From: Saururus chinensis
Lineage: Eukaryota; Streptophyta; Magnoliopsida; Piperales; Saururaceae
NCBI GenBank assembly: GCA_035235625.1
Contig: CP141140.1
Location: 61,124,581-61,188,580, forward strand
DNA: 64,000 bases
Reading direction: 5' to 3'
The notes below the pieces were generated by a model. The model did no database searches. It was given only the letters and a program-made list of their open reading frames with translations, and was not told where the DNA came from. Both the position numbers and the translations under genes were made by a program. Shown one piece after another: positions 23,251-34,029 of the stretch. The first letter of the stretch is position 1; every line of letters starts with the position of its first letter.

Positions 23251-23840
23251 CGCTTGCAGCATTTTGGAGAACCCATGGAGCTCCTAACAGCAATGATAGC
23301 ATGTTAAAGATAACATTTTGGTACCAGGTCCTCAATTGCTTGGGCTTTTATCTCCTTCCTAGCTTCTTCGTACATCTTAAGCATATTAGTGAAGATCAAT
23401 GTGAACCCTAAACTTCTCCTATGCCCATTTACCTTCTCCTATGCCTCTCTCTCTCTCTCAATGTGAGGCAAAATGTGGTTGGGAGGCATAGGATCCGGTA
23501 GATAGTCACCGGTTAATGAGTTTCAGAGCTAGAGAGGAATAAAATTAATACAAGGATAATTAAGTTATTTTATAATACACATATGATTTCTTACATATTA
23601 CATTATTATGCACTTTATATACATATTCGGGGCATTATGTATCTCATAAAGTCTAGCTACCTAAAATAACTATACCTTTGAAATTTTAAAACTTAACCAA
23701 TTTGAAGCACGAATAAAACGAGTCAAGCGCAAGCCAAACCAATGTTTCGAACGTGGTCTGAGACTCTTTAACACCCCAAGTGAGGGAATCACTATATCGA
23801 GGAAGATGATGGAGTAACTCAAAAAAGACAAAAGTCCTGC
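23251..23840. other. Intergenic DNA upstream of the S40 gene
   Basis: No gene seen. It includes a short CT microsatellite near 23445 and a moderately conserved-looking reverse-strand stretch at about 23300-23400 that I cannot assign. Confidence 0.35.
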
Positions 23841-23844
23841 AAGT

Positions 23845-24240
23845 CACGTGGCCCCGTCTAGGTGGACGCAGCTAACTCTACGTCGCCACGCGTTGACACG
23901 TTTCACGCGTGCCGTGATGAAATTGCACTTCACACGCCCGTCGAACCTTCACTCCCTCCTTCCCACGTCGCGACAAAAAAGATAAACACTGGCTCGCTTT
24001 ACTATACAATCATTCGACCAATCATAATTCCCCACGTGAGCATCGTAAATACCAATTTTCGTTTCTTTTTCCACGTCTTATCCAACGTCCAATTTTTTAA
24101 ATAACTAAATAGCGCGGCGAATCCGAGATCCCCAAATGAGGACCGACGTTTTGCAGATTTGGTGGGGGTATTTTCGTAACTTCAAATAAGCCTTATCCGG
24201 TTCGGCTCCGCTATAAATGTTGGACGGGGAAGCGGATCGC
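23845..24240 (+). promoter_or_regulatory. Promoter of the S40-like gene: TATA box and G-boxes
   Basis: TATAAAT at 24212-24218 lies 65 bases before the chosen start codon and follows a GC-rich run, as expected for a plant core promoter. Upstream are two perfect CACGTG G-boxes (23845-23850 and 24033-24038) and further ACGT cores (near 23965 and 24073). Clustered ACGT elements are typical of promoters responding to abscisic acid or stress through bZIP factors. That fits the S40 family, whose members are induced in senescence and by such hormones. The sites are seen; their use is inferred. Confidence 0.6.
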
Positions 24241-24282
24241 GATCCCCCCACTCTATCCCGTAAAACAGAATCCGGCTCCGAA

Positions 24283-24840
24283 ATGTCCGGCACGAGTTCT
24301 TCCCTCTTCGAGGCGCCCGCCTCCCGCTTCCTCCCCGTCTCCGGTGGCTACCCGGCGATCGCAGACTCCGCCTCCGCCGCCCTCTTTGAGTTCGACGAGT
24401 CCGACCTCTGGTCCTCGCCGGCTGCGCTGGCTGAGAAGGCGCCGGAGGAGGCTAGAGCCGATATGAAGAGGTGGATGTCGAGCGCGCGGGTGCCGAAGAA
24501 GGCGGAAGCGCCGAGGAGGCAGGCGGGGGTGGCGACGTCAATGCCGGTGAACATACCGGACTGGTCGAGGATACTGGGGGCGGCCCCGGGGAGGAGGGAG
24601 ACGGACGACGAGGAGGAGAGCGAGTTGGATGTGGGAGGAGAGGAGGAGGAAGACGAAGAAGACGAGGAGAACAGGTGGGTGCCGCCGCACGAGTACGTGG
24701 CGAGGCAGATGGCGAGGAGGCGGCGGCAGCGGGGAGTGGTGAGCTGCTCGGTGGAGGAAGGGGCAGGCCGGACGCTCAAGGGCAGGGACCTCTGGCGGGT
24801 CAGAGACGCCATCTGGGAGAAGATCGGCTTCCAAGACTAG
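24283..24840 (+). CDS. S40: Senescence regulator S40-like protein (DUF584)
   Basis: Encodes a 185-residue S40/DUF584 protein. The family is plant-specific, nuclear where tested, and linked to leaf senescence and stress responses; no enzymatic activity is known. Visible marks are the conserved N-terminal FDESDLW motif (residues 37-43), an acidic run (about 108-129), the HEYVARQ segment (136-142) and the diagnostic C-terminal block GRTLKGRDLWRVRDAIW near 162-178, which ends IGFQD. A frame-open ATG lies 66 bases upstream at 24217, but it falls inside the TATA box (TATAAATG), so it should not be in the transcript; the start at 24283 is preferred. The gene is single-exon and strongly GC-rich, unlike the AT-rich surroundings, a base composition common for short intronless monocot genes. 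Length and motifs look complete. Confidence 0.93.
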   Translation: MSGTSSSLFEAPASRFLPVSGGYPAIADSASAALFEFDESDLWSSPAALAEKAPEEARADMKRWMSSARVPKKAEAPRRQAGVATSMPVNIPDWSRILGAAPGRRETDDEEESELDVGGEEEEDEEDEENRWVPPHEYVARQMARRRRQRGVVSCSVEEGAGRTLKGRDLWRVRDAIWEKIGFQD

Positions 24841-24957
24841 CGAAAACTAAAAAATAAAAAAAAGAAGAAGAAGAACCGCGTGCAACACCAAAATTTTGTT
24901 TTTGTTTTTAAGTTCGCGAGCGAGTTTTTTTGTTTGCTCTTTTTTTTGGGGGGATGC

Positions 24958-24963
24958 AATAAA
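24958..24963 (+). terminator. Likely poly(A) signal of the S40-like gene
   Basis: AATAAA about 120 bases after the stop codon, preceded by a long T-rich tract. A plausible 3' end signal. Confidence 0.4.
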
Positions 24964-25241
24964 GAATGAGGAAGCGTGATGATGAATCTATGTAATACTT
25001 AGATCATGTCATGTATCGTGTTTAAAGTATGTAAATGAGTTTATATATGTTTTTTTTTTTTGCATTGGTTGAGATTAGTTTCATTTTAATTTCATCCATA
25101 AAAAAAAAAAGATAAGGTGCATTTTGGTAATCGGCATGCTTTGTAATTTTTCTTTTTAAAACAAAAGAAAGAGAGAAGTGATGGATTGGAAGCTTGGTGT
25201 ACATGCATTTCAACTATGAAGCGTGGACATGTGGAACACCC

Positions 25242-25309
25242 AATTAGCGTGTATTAATACGACTTCGGCTCGTGTAATTAGCGTGTATTAATAAGACTTC
25301 GGCTAGCTC
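25242..25309. repeat. 34-bp tandem repeat, two copies
   Basis: Two units, 25242-25275 and 25276-25309, share AATTAGCGTGTATTAATA and ACTTCGGCT with few differences. They lie just after the S40-like gene. Confidence 0.9.
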
Positions 25310-26726
25310 ATGATTACAATAAAGTCTAATTAAGGCAAATGCCATGGAACCAATTAGAAGGAAGGGAGATGCTAAACAGACTTTGACTCCAACCAGATAA
25401 TAGGGCTATGAATCAGGTACAGGTTGGCACACCAGAATGATGAGGATAAGGAAGTTTAATTTTAGAAGACAGGGATAAGGAAGTTGGTGCAAGAGGATAT
25501 GGGGAGGGGCCACATACAAATTTAATGGCCGGCATGGATTCTTACCAACTATCGTTCCTATCACATATTGGAAGAGTATTTGTCCTAGGCAAACACGTGT
25601 CTATACTTACCTATATTTGTAGGCGCTAGCTAGTGAGCTGAAACCCGTAGTTGTCGAAAAAATATCCAACGGGACACCAGGTAGATATGTGTTGTTAATG
25701 AGTGATACGTTTTATGAATTTGTACGTATTTAAAATTGAGTAAGATGAGGCACAGATTTTGAATTATGTGTTCAAAGACGAAGGGACATATGCACCGCCA
25801 AGTGGTAGAACCATTCCATTGGATACGTTCTCCAACCTACCGTTATGATGGCTGGGGGGCCACAAATTTTTAGCCATCACTAAAAGCTACAACACTGACT
25901 AGTACTAATTATTATAAGGACCTAATAGAGGACTGAGTTGGTGGATAGGTCACTTAGCATTCTTCTTTTGATAGTAACTAGGGTTGTAAAAATATTTTGG
26001 GTATAATTATGGTTGTTGTAAAGAAAAAGTTAACATGAGCATGAGTTCATATACAACTATGTGAACTCGGCATCATGGGCTATCAGATCTCCATACGATA
26101 ATGCATATTGTTTAAATGTTACCTGCCTCCATGAAACGCATGCAGTTAGATTAAAATCTGATGATCAATTAAAATCTGACGATCAATAGCCATGCATGTT
26201 AATGGGACTTGTTGACTGTTGTAAAGCTTGGATGATAACTATGTTTGGTATCTATTCCAATTGATCATTTATATTGCCTTGTCAAATGTGACATTTGAGG
26301 CGTTTCATCTTGTTATTGCCCCATAATGGTCAATGGTGATGATATATATAAGTAGATATACCACCTCCTACCTAATCCTTCCTTGTCTTTGTCCTCACCT
26401 TGCCCATTCTTTTCCATGAAAAACTCAAGACTTTATTTGGCGTTTCCATAGCAGTAAAGTAGGATAAAGATGCTAAATAAAGAAGAATATCAGATACAGT
26501 AAGAGATAACGAGTCATCCACAAATTGGATGGAAGCTAATTTCCGATAGAAGACGCGTAAAAGCTTAATCGGGCACCGTGAACGAAGTCTATGCAGCATC
26601 CTACGACGCGCTTCTGAAAGTTCTCTTTCCTTTCGCTGGGCTCCGTAGTGGTGTAGAGTTAGCTTGTAGCCAACGTTGTCGGTAGTAAGCCAAGCAGAGC
26701 GTTAGCTTTCTTTAACTCGTTTTTAA
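25310..26726. other. Intergenic DNA, no gene seen
   Basis: Mixed composition and no recognisable coding frame. A short direct repeat AAAATCTGAYGATCAAT occurs twice near 26152-26190. Confidence 0.4.
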
Positions 26727-26970
26727 GGCCGGTTTGGGAGGCATTTTAAAGGGGAAACGTTTTCTTTGCTTCAGTGTAATAAGTCACATCAAAAGCGAAA
26801 ATTCACTTTCTCTACTAATTCTCCGCCTCACGTTGCCTTTCAAACGGCCCAATTCTCGACTTTTAAATGAAAAATACTTGAGCGACGTGAAGTTTTATTT
26901 CTCAAAAGTATATTTTATTGTTACAACGCCATTAATATTTATACGTCAAAACTTCACTTCAAACGGGGCC
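26727..26970. mobile_element. MITE with GGCC-GTTTG ends, 244 bp
   Basis: The left end GGCCGGTTTGGG and the right end, reverse-read GGCCCCGTTTGAAG, are inverted copies typical of PIF/Harbinger-type MITEs. The flanking triplets are TAA and TAT, an imperfect version of the usual three-base TWA target duplication. No coding content. Confidence 0.45.
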
Positions 26971-26973
26971 TAT

Positions 26974-27068
26974 AAAAGTGAGTCCACTCATCAATAGTGT
27001 GAAAAAGCTAAAAGTGAGTCCACTCATCAATAGTGTGAGAAAGCTGAAGTGAAATTTTAACGTGTAAA
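26974..27068. repeat. 36-bp tandem repeat plus half of a foldback element
   Basis: Two 36-bp units (26974-27009 and 27010-27045) start AAAAGTGAGTCCACTCATCA and differ at one base. The second unit continues into GAAGTGAAATTTTAACGT. This segment resembles one arm of the 147-bp hairpin at 42477-42623 (shared ACTCATCAAYRGTG, TGAAGT and TTTTRACGT), so it is probably half of a related element. Confidence 0.65.
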
Positions 27069-27169
27069 TGTTGACGTAGCAATAACATGATTCTTGATAC
27101 AACGCCATGAGTAATTGACAAAGTAAAGTTTTAACGTAAAAAACTTCACGTCACAATAGTATTATTCTT

Positions 27170-28419
27170 TTTAAATGACCAAAAAGTCGAGCCACTTAAA
27201 GACCTGAGCCAGGCCAATTTGAGCTTGACAGAGTTCGCGCTTGACCAAGAGCCAAGTTTCAGCTTTGAGTTTGGCATCATTAATGATGTAATATGCTTAA
27301 TTACCTCTTCCAGAGAGGCGGAGTTAACAAAGAATAGCACATGTAAAAGTTGAATTTAGCCCAGCGGTTTGATGCAGCCCGCTCGTTTTCCCACAAACTG
27401 GCTCGTCACTGAACAGGGCCTGGTTCATAGTATTGTGTCAATGATATCGAATAATGATTTAATGTAAGGCCGACAGTGATGGAGAGACACACACTATGTA
27501 TCAGACATAGTACATAACGGATATGTTTATAAAGTCCGGACTTGACGCTTAGTGCTCGGAGCATCCTAAGATCATGCTGCAAGTGGGTTAGATATTTCCC
27601 TTTAACCGTTGCTTTTATTGATCAGTGATGACTACAAACATCTTAATAATATATTTTCATGATGTTGTGCCCCAAGAAAGGGCACAAGGTATCACTCGCC
27701 GGGAGAAAAGAAGGAAAAAGAGAGGGAGGAGTTAAAAGAGAGAAACAGAGAATTAATTCTTCATAATAGTAAAGGACTAAGGGCCATTTCTTATTACACA
27801 TGATCTAGCTAATTAAAATAATAATAAAAGGGGCATTTCCCAATAAGGATAAACATCTTAATTAATTTACCTATAGTGTACAAAGTGTATCATTTTACTA
27901 TTGTCAACTTGTAATGAATTTTCTTGTGAAGCTAGCCTGACGAGTAAGTTAGCCTAAGGACCTCCCAAAAAATATAGAGGAAAAGAGTTTGTGCACCAAT
28001 ATCCGCCGTAAATGGTTCAAGTCATAATAAGTGAGAAGATATATGATTGAGTCTCCTGTTAAGACCCAACGGTCATCCATATTTTATTATTATTATAAGC
28101 TATAATAATAAAATTATATTATTATGTACAATATAATTTCACTGTGGACCTTTTGATAAATATAAATGATTGCTTGGTCTTCGTAGGAATTATCCCCAAA
28201 AAGAAAAAAGAAAGGTCCAACCAGTGGCGGGGCTGGACCATGGACCATGGTTATGTAGGTACGTGATGGAGGTACATACACAACATTCCTATCAAGTTTT
28301 GCATGCATTTTGCCCTCAAAGGCATCCATGTAGGGTATTGTATTAGAAAATCATCCTCCATTATCAGGGTAAGCAATTAAGATCTAAGTAACAATGAGGT
28401 AAGCACATAATACACGATG
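27170..28419. other. Intergenic DNA, no gene seen
   Basis: AT-rich with an (ATT)n-like patch near 28080-28135. No reading frame that I can assign. Confidence 0.4.
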
Positions 28420-28424
28420 CTTGT

Positions 28425-29537
28425 TGTCATGAGTGTGAAGTTGAGCTTAGGGTTCACACACGTGATGACCTAGCTATACTACGTATTCAGTAATGTATCT
28501 GCCCTTTTACCCAAGTTTATGCACGTCTAAAATAAAGCAAAATAAAGGGAAATATAAGAAAAAAGGATGACCGCCTCCAAAATCTTTTATTCAACACGCA
28601 ATTTACACTAACAAGGCCCCTACCTTGCTCCTAAACCCAATACCGTCTCATCTATTTTGTAAACTAGTCCGCCCCTTGGTTTAAATCTGCCTCAAGCCTC
28701 GTTGAGTTTCTACATATGGTTCGCCCCTTAGTTGAGTGGACTCCCATAAACTCTTCTAAGTCACCAATGAAGAGTTTGCTGCCAAACAGTCCCTCCTGAA
28801 CTGTAGCAAAAGCTCATAGTCTATCCCTTGCAGAATTCTAAGTTTTCTGAATGCTTAAATCATCTCTCTAACTTGCCATGACGCCCCTTTTATATAGAGG
28901 AAGGGTCGGGAAGTCTAGTACTATTAGGACTAGCCCGACCTTATTTACAAATTCGAAATCCCACATCCCTACCCCATTACAATTAGGAAACCAGCTCATA
29001 CGCATGCCTAAAACAGTCACAAAGGTGTCCTAATACAACTAGTAGTCCAGCTGAACCCTCCTTCAAGTATCCTGCCTCTACTAGTATTCCTCGGACTCCT
29101 ACTCCGGCTAGAAGTACTCTGTTTGCATGCCTTCTTGTCTCAGCAGAGTCTTAGTTGTGTCCACTTTTCACATAGAGTCCTTATCTTGCTAGGATTCGGC
29201 AATCTTGAGCAATCCGACTTGCGCACAACTCCTTGTCTGGGCCTCCTACTTGCATTAAGCCTCTGAGGTGACTCCTAATCGCACTAAGAAACATGAAAAC
29301 GAATCAACAACCAAACAATCATCTTTCCTACTTCAAGTAGGAGTTGTTTGTGAGAGTCCCGACTTACCTAGAAACTGTCCTAGGTAATGGCGCCTAGCCC
29401 CCGATCGAATCCTACCCCGAGTAGGGCTTGTATATGAGTCCGCCAATACCGATATTTCTCAGTTTTCCCTTCGTTGTCTGCTCACCAAGCTAAAACTCAT
29501 CCGACCCTTAGCCTATTCCGCAGCTAGGGGTCTAACA
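28425..29537 (-). mobile_element. Solo LTR, 1.1 kb
   Basis: The 1113-bp element has canonical ends on the forward strand (TGTCATGAG to GGTCTAACA) and an exact 5-bp target duplication CTTGT (28420-28424 and 29538-29542). On the reverse strand it starts TGTTAGACCCC and carries a TATA box (CCTCTATATAAAAGGGG, read near 28890), as expected upstream of an LTR transcription start. This sets the orientation. No internal domains are present, so Copia or Gypsy cannot be decided. Intact ends and target copies suggest a young event. Confidence 0.8.
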
Positions 29538-29542
29538 CTTGT

Positions 29543-30950
29543 CCACAATGGACACCGGTTTTATAGTTGATGGCTTCGAAGAAGCAAGTGGGGTTGGCGC
29601 AAAAGGAGAGATCCAAGTAGGATCCCCAACAAAATAATGGAGATAAGAAATATGTAAAACATGATAAATCTAGGACTCCTTCAGAAGCTGCAGTTTGTCA
29701 TCCACCCACCCCAATCACTCTAAAATAGGGTAAGGCCCATAAAAGCAGCATGTAAGATTGACATTGGCTAGATGATACAAGAATGCTTGGTGATGTAGAG
29801 TGGCATCAAAGTGGAAGTACGAAGGTGGACGAGCCCTAGGGGTGGCGCCTTGTATAAAATTAAGACTTTAAATAAAATTCTTTACACATGCAATCACATG
29901 AATAAGCACATACATAGGATAAACTAAAAAAAAATGCTACGTCTATTGTCAGTTGATGTCAACCACAAACGTACATGTCCAAATATGGTTGTCTATAATA
30001 TAAAAGCGAATATGTTGGCAATGGAAATGCTACATAAGCTCGCACCCAAGACTGCTCACTATCGATACAATACAAAGTAGGTATGAAGGTTCACATGTGG
30101 GCAAGGGCTTGCACATGTGTCCCGTGCATTGTGGCAAATGTGCAACAAGCGATCAATGGGCATAAACATGTGCACCATTAGGCAACGGTGATATACTTAG
30201 GCCCTTACCCTTCTTTCTGCTCCATCTACCTAGCTAGATCCCACATACTATGGTCAAAATGGTATACAACTTCAATTTTTTATAGTCTAATAAACGTCAA
30301 GCTGGTCCCAAAATGCCACGTCATGGCATTGATTGCCCCAAAAACATTTTCTTGGCCGGATTGACCAGGGATGCACATAGGAACTATTGTATCCCATTCT
30401 CAAAGTTTCTATCTCACCATTTGTCGGTCGGTGATGTCGCAAGTCTCCGGTTGAAAGCTGGTAAGGTTAGACAAGTCTTGCCCACTCCACCCTTACCCAG
30501 AAAGCCAGCGTAGGAACAAGAAAAATGGGGAGACTTGCCCAATGTCATAAGAATTAGAAAAATATGGAAAGTACGACCAACGATTTCTCGGGCTTTTATG
30601 GATTTCAATCTTCCTCCGCACAATATTTCTCTACCCTACATTAATAATTTCATTAGGTTTTTCAAAAAATAAATTAAATTATTAATGTTAAACTAAGGGA
30701 GTAGGAATTACTTATCATAACATGCACTACTCTAGTAAATCAGTAATTTTAACAATAATATTCTGGAAAATATTGGCAGACTTCCTGAAAATGATGCTAT
30801 CACCCCGGGTTACTCAAGGCAGGCATGGTGCTCGAATGCACAACCGTGTGTACTGCATGGATGTAATAATTTTTGCTATATATGAACGCGCGTGATGTGC
30901 CGGCAGTGGAGCAATTTTCCTTTTGGGCATTTGGAAGTTGATCGGAAAAA
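29543..30950. other. Intergenic DNA with one dispersed repeat
   Basis: Apart from the dispersed repeat at 29932-30142 listed separately, I see no gene or structured element. A GC-balanced part at 30300-30640 is not assignable. Confidence 0.35.
29932..30142. repeat. Dispersed repeat of about 210 bp, copy 1
   Basis: This segment is clearly homologous to 36988-37182 in the same orientation, with blocks such as GCCCAAGACTGCTCAYTATCG-like sequence and CACATGTGGGCA shared at roughly 80 percent identity by eye. No coding frame and no clear terminal structure are visible, so the class is unknown. Confidence 0.8.
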
Positions 30951-31532
30951 ATCCTATTCAAGATCAGTTTCATGGTCACTGATGAGACCGCTAGAAAGTA
31001 CCGTCGCTAGCTGGCTTAAACTTCCTGGAAGCTTCGCGGAAAAGGTCGGGTGGTAACTACTTGGAGGAGGAGCTAATGTCCTACTTTCGGCACCATCCTC
31101 TTCTCCCAGTCTTGCTGTATCCGGTCCACAGATATTCCGGAAACCAAACAACTGGGATGCCGAATCCTCACTGAGCAGAAGCTTCATGGATCCTTCCTTG
31201 TTAAAGTAGAGAACATGCCACTTTACGTTATTTGTAGGTATCAAAGGAAACCTCCCGTGATACTCGAGGAATAATGAATTTATTACAAAAGAGAAGAAAA
31301 GAATCACCTCCACCTCTCTCATTTCCTTTTACCCAAAAGCATTAACATCTGATCATTTCTCATGGTTCATCTATCAAATCTCTGGAAAGTATTTTATGCA
31401 AGCCTCCCAATCAATCTAGTAAGTTAATTTCATATATTTTTCTTAAAATAATATAAGTGTAAATTTTGTTTTAAGTTAAATATGTGTGCACTCTCCTCAT
31501 GAGTAGTTTGGTTTGCCAATATCAGTTTGGAA

Positions 31533-33511
31533 ATGAAAGGGGCGTTTTCTTCCGAGGGACCAATCGAAATATTCCGCAGACTATTGTCAGCTACCAAGAG
31601 TGCTCTTGGAGCACAAAACAAGCTTGCTTCCGAACACCTTGATGAAGATTTTTTTAAAATTGACGAGGATGTTGGAGATATATTATCTAGAATTTGAGAG
31701 TTGGAAGAAGCAAGTTGTTGATGAATTTGAAAGGAGAATCCGAATAATCAATGACTCTTCATGTTCGAGCCCAGAGTTCGATCAATTCATAAAAAAACTG
31801 AGATTCGAGGTACATGAGACACAGCGCAAGGTGGGAAATTATCTTCCACAATTGGGCTTTGCCTGGGCGACGCGGAAGAAAGAAATGGACGGAGGCACGA
31901 GCAATATGTCGACCAAGATGATGCGCTTGGTCAAGCAGAAGTACGAAGACATGGATAAGCAGATGCAATCCTGCTTTCTCTGTTGTTCAATCTTCCCTCC
32001 GAAGTCTATCATCAAACGAAGGGGTCTAATCAATTGGTGGATTGGAGAAGGCTTTGTGCATCCAAGGGGAGGCAGGACGGCCCAACAGGTTGGAGAAGAA
32101 TGTTATGAGACATTGTTGAAGATGGGCTTGATTGAATCCATCAACAAGAAGGGAAGCAACAAGGATCTCACTAAAAGTTGCAAGGTGAACCCAAACATCA
32201 GATCTTTTGCCATTGGGATTGCCAAGGAAATTCTATTCTTTGACTTCAATTCTAAGAGAAAGTCGATAGGATGGTCTCCCCACCATATTTTGCGTTCTTC
32301 ATTTATATCAGCCCAAGGAAGCCAGGGTAAAGCTATCAGTGTTTTCCCACCCTCAAATTACATTCAACTCATTTCATTGCTAAATCTAGATGGACAATAT
32401 GTGAAATTCGACAGACACATCAACTATGGGCTGAGCAAACTGGTTGTACTCCAAATTGGGCAATGGCCAGCATTTCATCGCAACTGTCATCATGTACAAG
32501 TGGCGAATGCAGATGTCTTTATAAAACTTTTGTTGTCACTGACAAGCTTAAGGTACATTGGATTGCAAGGAGTTTATGGGATCAATAAGCTCCCAGAGAA
32601 CATTGAAAGGCTAGCGGAATTGCTAGTTCTTGACCTAAGGGCTTCCCATGACTTGAAGAGTTTATCATCTTCCATCGGAAGGCTTTGCAAGCTCACGTAT
32701 CTAGACATTTCTCAGTGTTATATGATCAATTACATACCAAGTAGCATCCAACAACTGGAAAACCCCGAAGTACTTGAAGGATTTGTGATGGGTCATTCTT
32801 CAGACACGACTGATGCAGCTAACCTATCCCACTTGGTGAAATTGAGGATGTTGAGAAAGCTAAGCATAAGCTTCGGAGTACTGACAGATGGAAAGTTTCT
32901 TGAAAGTCTACGTGCCGTCACTCTCATGTGGCAGAGGGACATTGACGATTCAAGAGATATACACTGTCCCTCCATGAACTTGGACTGGCTTCCTTCCAAC
33001 CTAGAGAAATTGGAATTGCGTTGCTTTCCTTCCGAAACAGCTCCAATCGGACTTACGCCCATGACTTTCACCAGCTTGAAGAGACTATTTCCGTGGAGGA
33101 AGCATGCAGAATCTCAATAGTTTATGGAACGAAGGTGACGCATGGAATATCCAAACTCTACGTCTGAGATACATGAAAAGTTTGTATGTAGACCCTGTAA
33201 GTGGTCTGCAAGGCCAGTTTCCTCATATGAGTAGTGTGGAGATCTTAGGTTGTCCAAATATAAGTAGACCGCATGGATTATGGATCCGTGACAACAAAGT
33301 TTGGGTACGTCATTCTTTGGATAGGCCGAGCAGCATTGACATGGTTGAAGCTGCTGGTGAAGTGGACAACTTCTCCACTGAACGCTACATGTTTTCCTAT
33401 TTCGGGAAAGCCACTTTGCGGACTTCTGCGGATTATGACGTGCAAGACTGGCACAGCGTGGCTCTGGATTCATGCGTCGCTTCCTTTTTGAGAGGCTGCC
33501 AAGGATACTAG
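31533..33511 (+). pseudogene. RPP13-like resistance gene remnant lacking NB-ARC
   Basis: The conceptual product resembles disease-resistance RPP13-like protein 4 relatives. An N-terminal part (31533 to about 31708) reads like the coiled-coil region (LLSATKSALGAQNKLASEHL). It continues in the next frame with VVDEFERRIR. From about 31960 there is a winged-helix domain (MQSCFLCCSIFPPKSIIKRR, WWIGEGF). From about 32520 there are leucine-rich repeats (LPENIERLAELLVLDLRAS). There is no P-loop, kinase-2 or GLPL motif between coiled coil and winged helix, so the nucleotide-binding core is absent. Three frames are used: an in-frame stop (TGA at about 31694) and a frame change near 31708, then one extra T at about 33086 shifting the LRR frame. 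The longest single frame, 31600-33120, encodes 506 residues. It is probably a pseudogene, though NB-ARC-less members of this group may exist as genes. Confidence 0.75.
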
Positions 33512-34024
33512 TTCTGCTCTATACGTGTGGAAGTGCTCTTATTTCCATAGGTATCTACTTCATTCCATTTAATTTGCATCTAATACCTCTCATCATGTTT
33601 GTACTTGTTGTACTGGAAAATCTGCACCTTGGGCTCGGAGTTCTATTTCTAGCTTTGCTAATGTTTTTCTACCGTCTCTTGAGGGTAATAACCACAACTC
33701 TTGTTTCAACAAGTACGGAGCTCTGTGATTAAGACAATCGGGCTTTGTTTCCTGTTCTGGTTGGCTTCTAGTGAAAGAATTATTCTTAGCTTAATAGTTA
33801 TCTTGGTGGCAACATTGGTTGGAACTAGGTACAGACTGCACAAAACTCTTGACGTTTCAGCTGTGGGGATGTCCAGTTTTTTTATTTACATCATCCTGGT
33901 TGTTGGTAAGATCATTCTCTCTGCTGATGGGAAAAGAAGTGTTCTAAAACTAGGAGTTTTAGAACTGGTACACTTAGAACTTTACTCTACCTTCATCTAT
34001 GCCCTAAAATTAAGCTTTGAGTAA
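33472..34024 (+). other. Hydrophobic reading frames after the RPP13-like remnant
   Basis: Two overlapping frames, 33472-33732 (86 codons) and 33701-34024 (107 codons), are rich in Leu, Ile, Val and Phe and predict about five or six membrane-spanning stretches (for example LIPLIMFVLVVLENLHLGLG and IILSLIVILVATLVG). The second frame is the same frame as the preceding LRR segment. I do not recognise a family. It could be a decayed membrane protein gene, a 3' extension of the RPP13-like gene, or chance: T-rich DNA encodes hydrophobic residues. Confidence 0.3.
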
Positions 34025-34029
34025 CTTCA

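Noticed and set aside
24348-24857. Several long reverse-strand and alternate-frame readings over the S40-like gene
   Set aside because: They are shadows caused by high GC content; only the frame starting at 24283 shows the S40 family motifs.
30954-31322. 122-codon reverse-strand frame upstream of the RPP13-like remnant
   Set aside because: No recognisable domain, no splice context and no composition signal strong enough to call it a gene.
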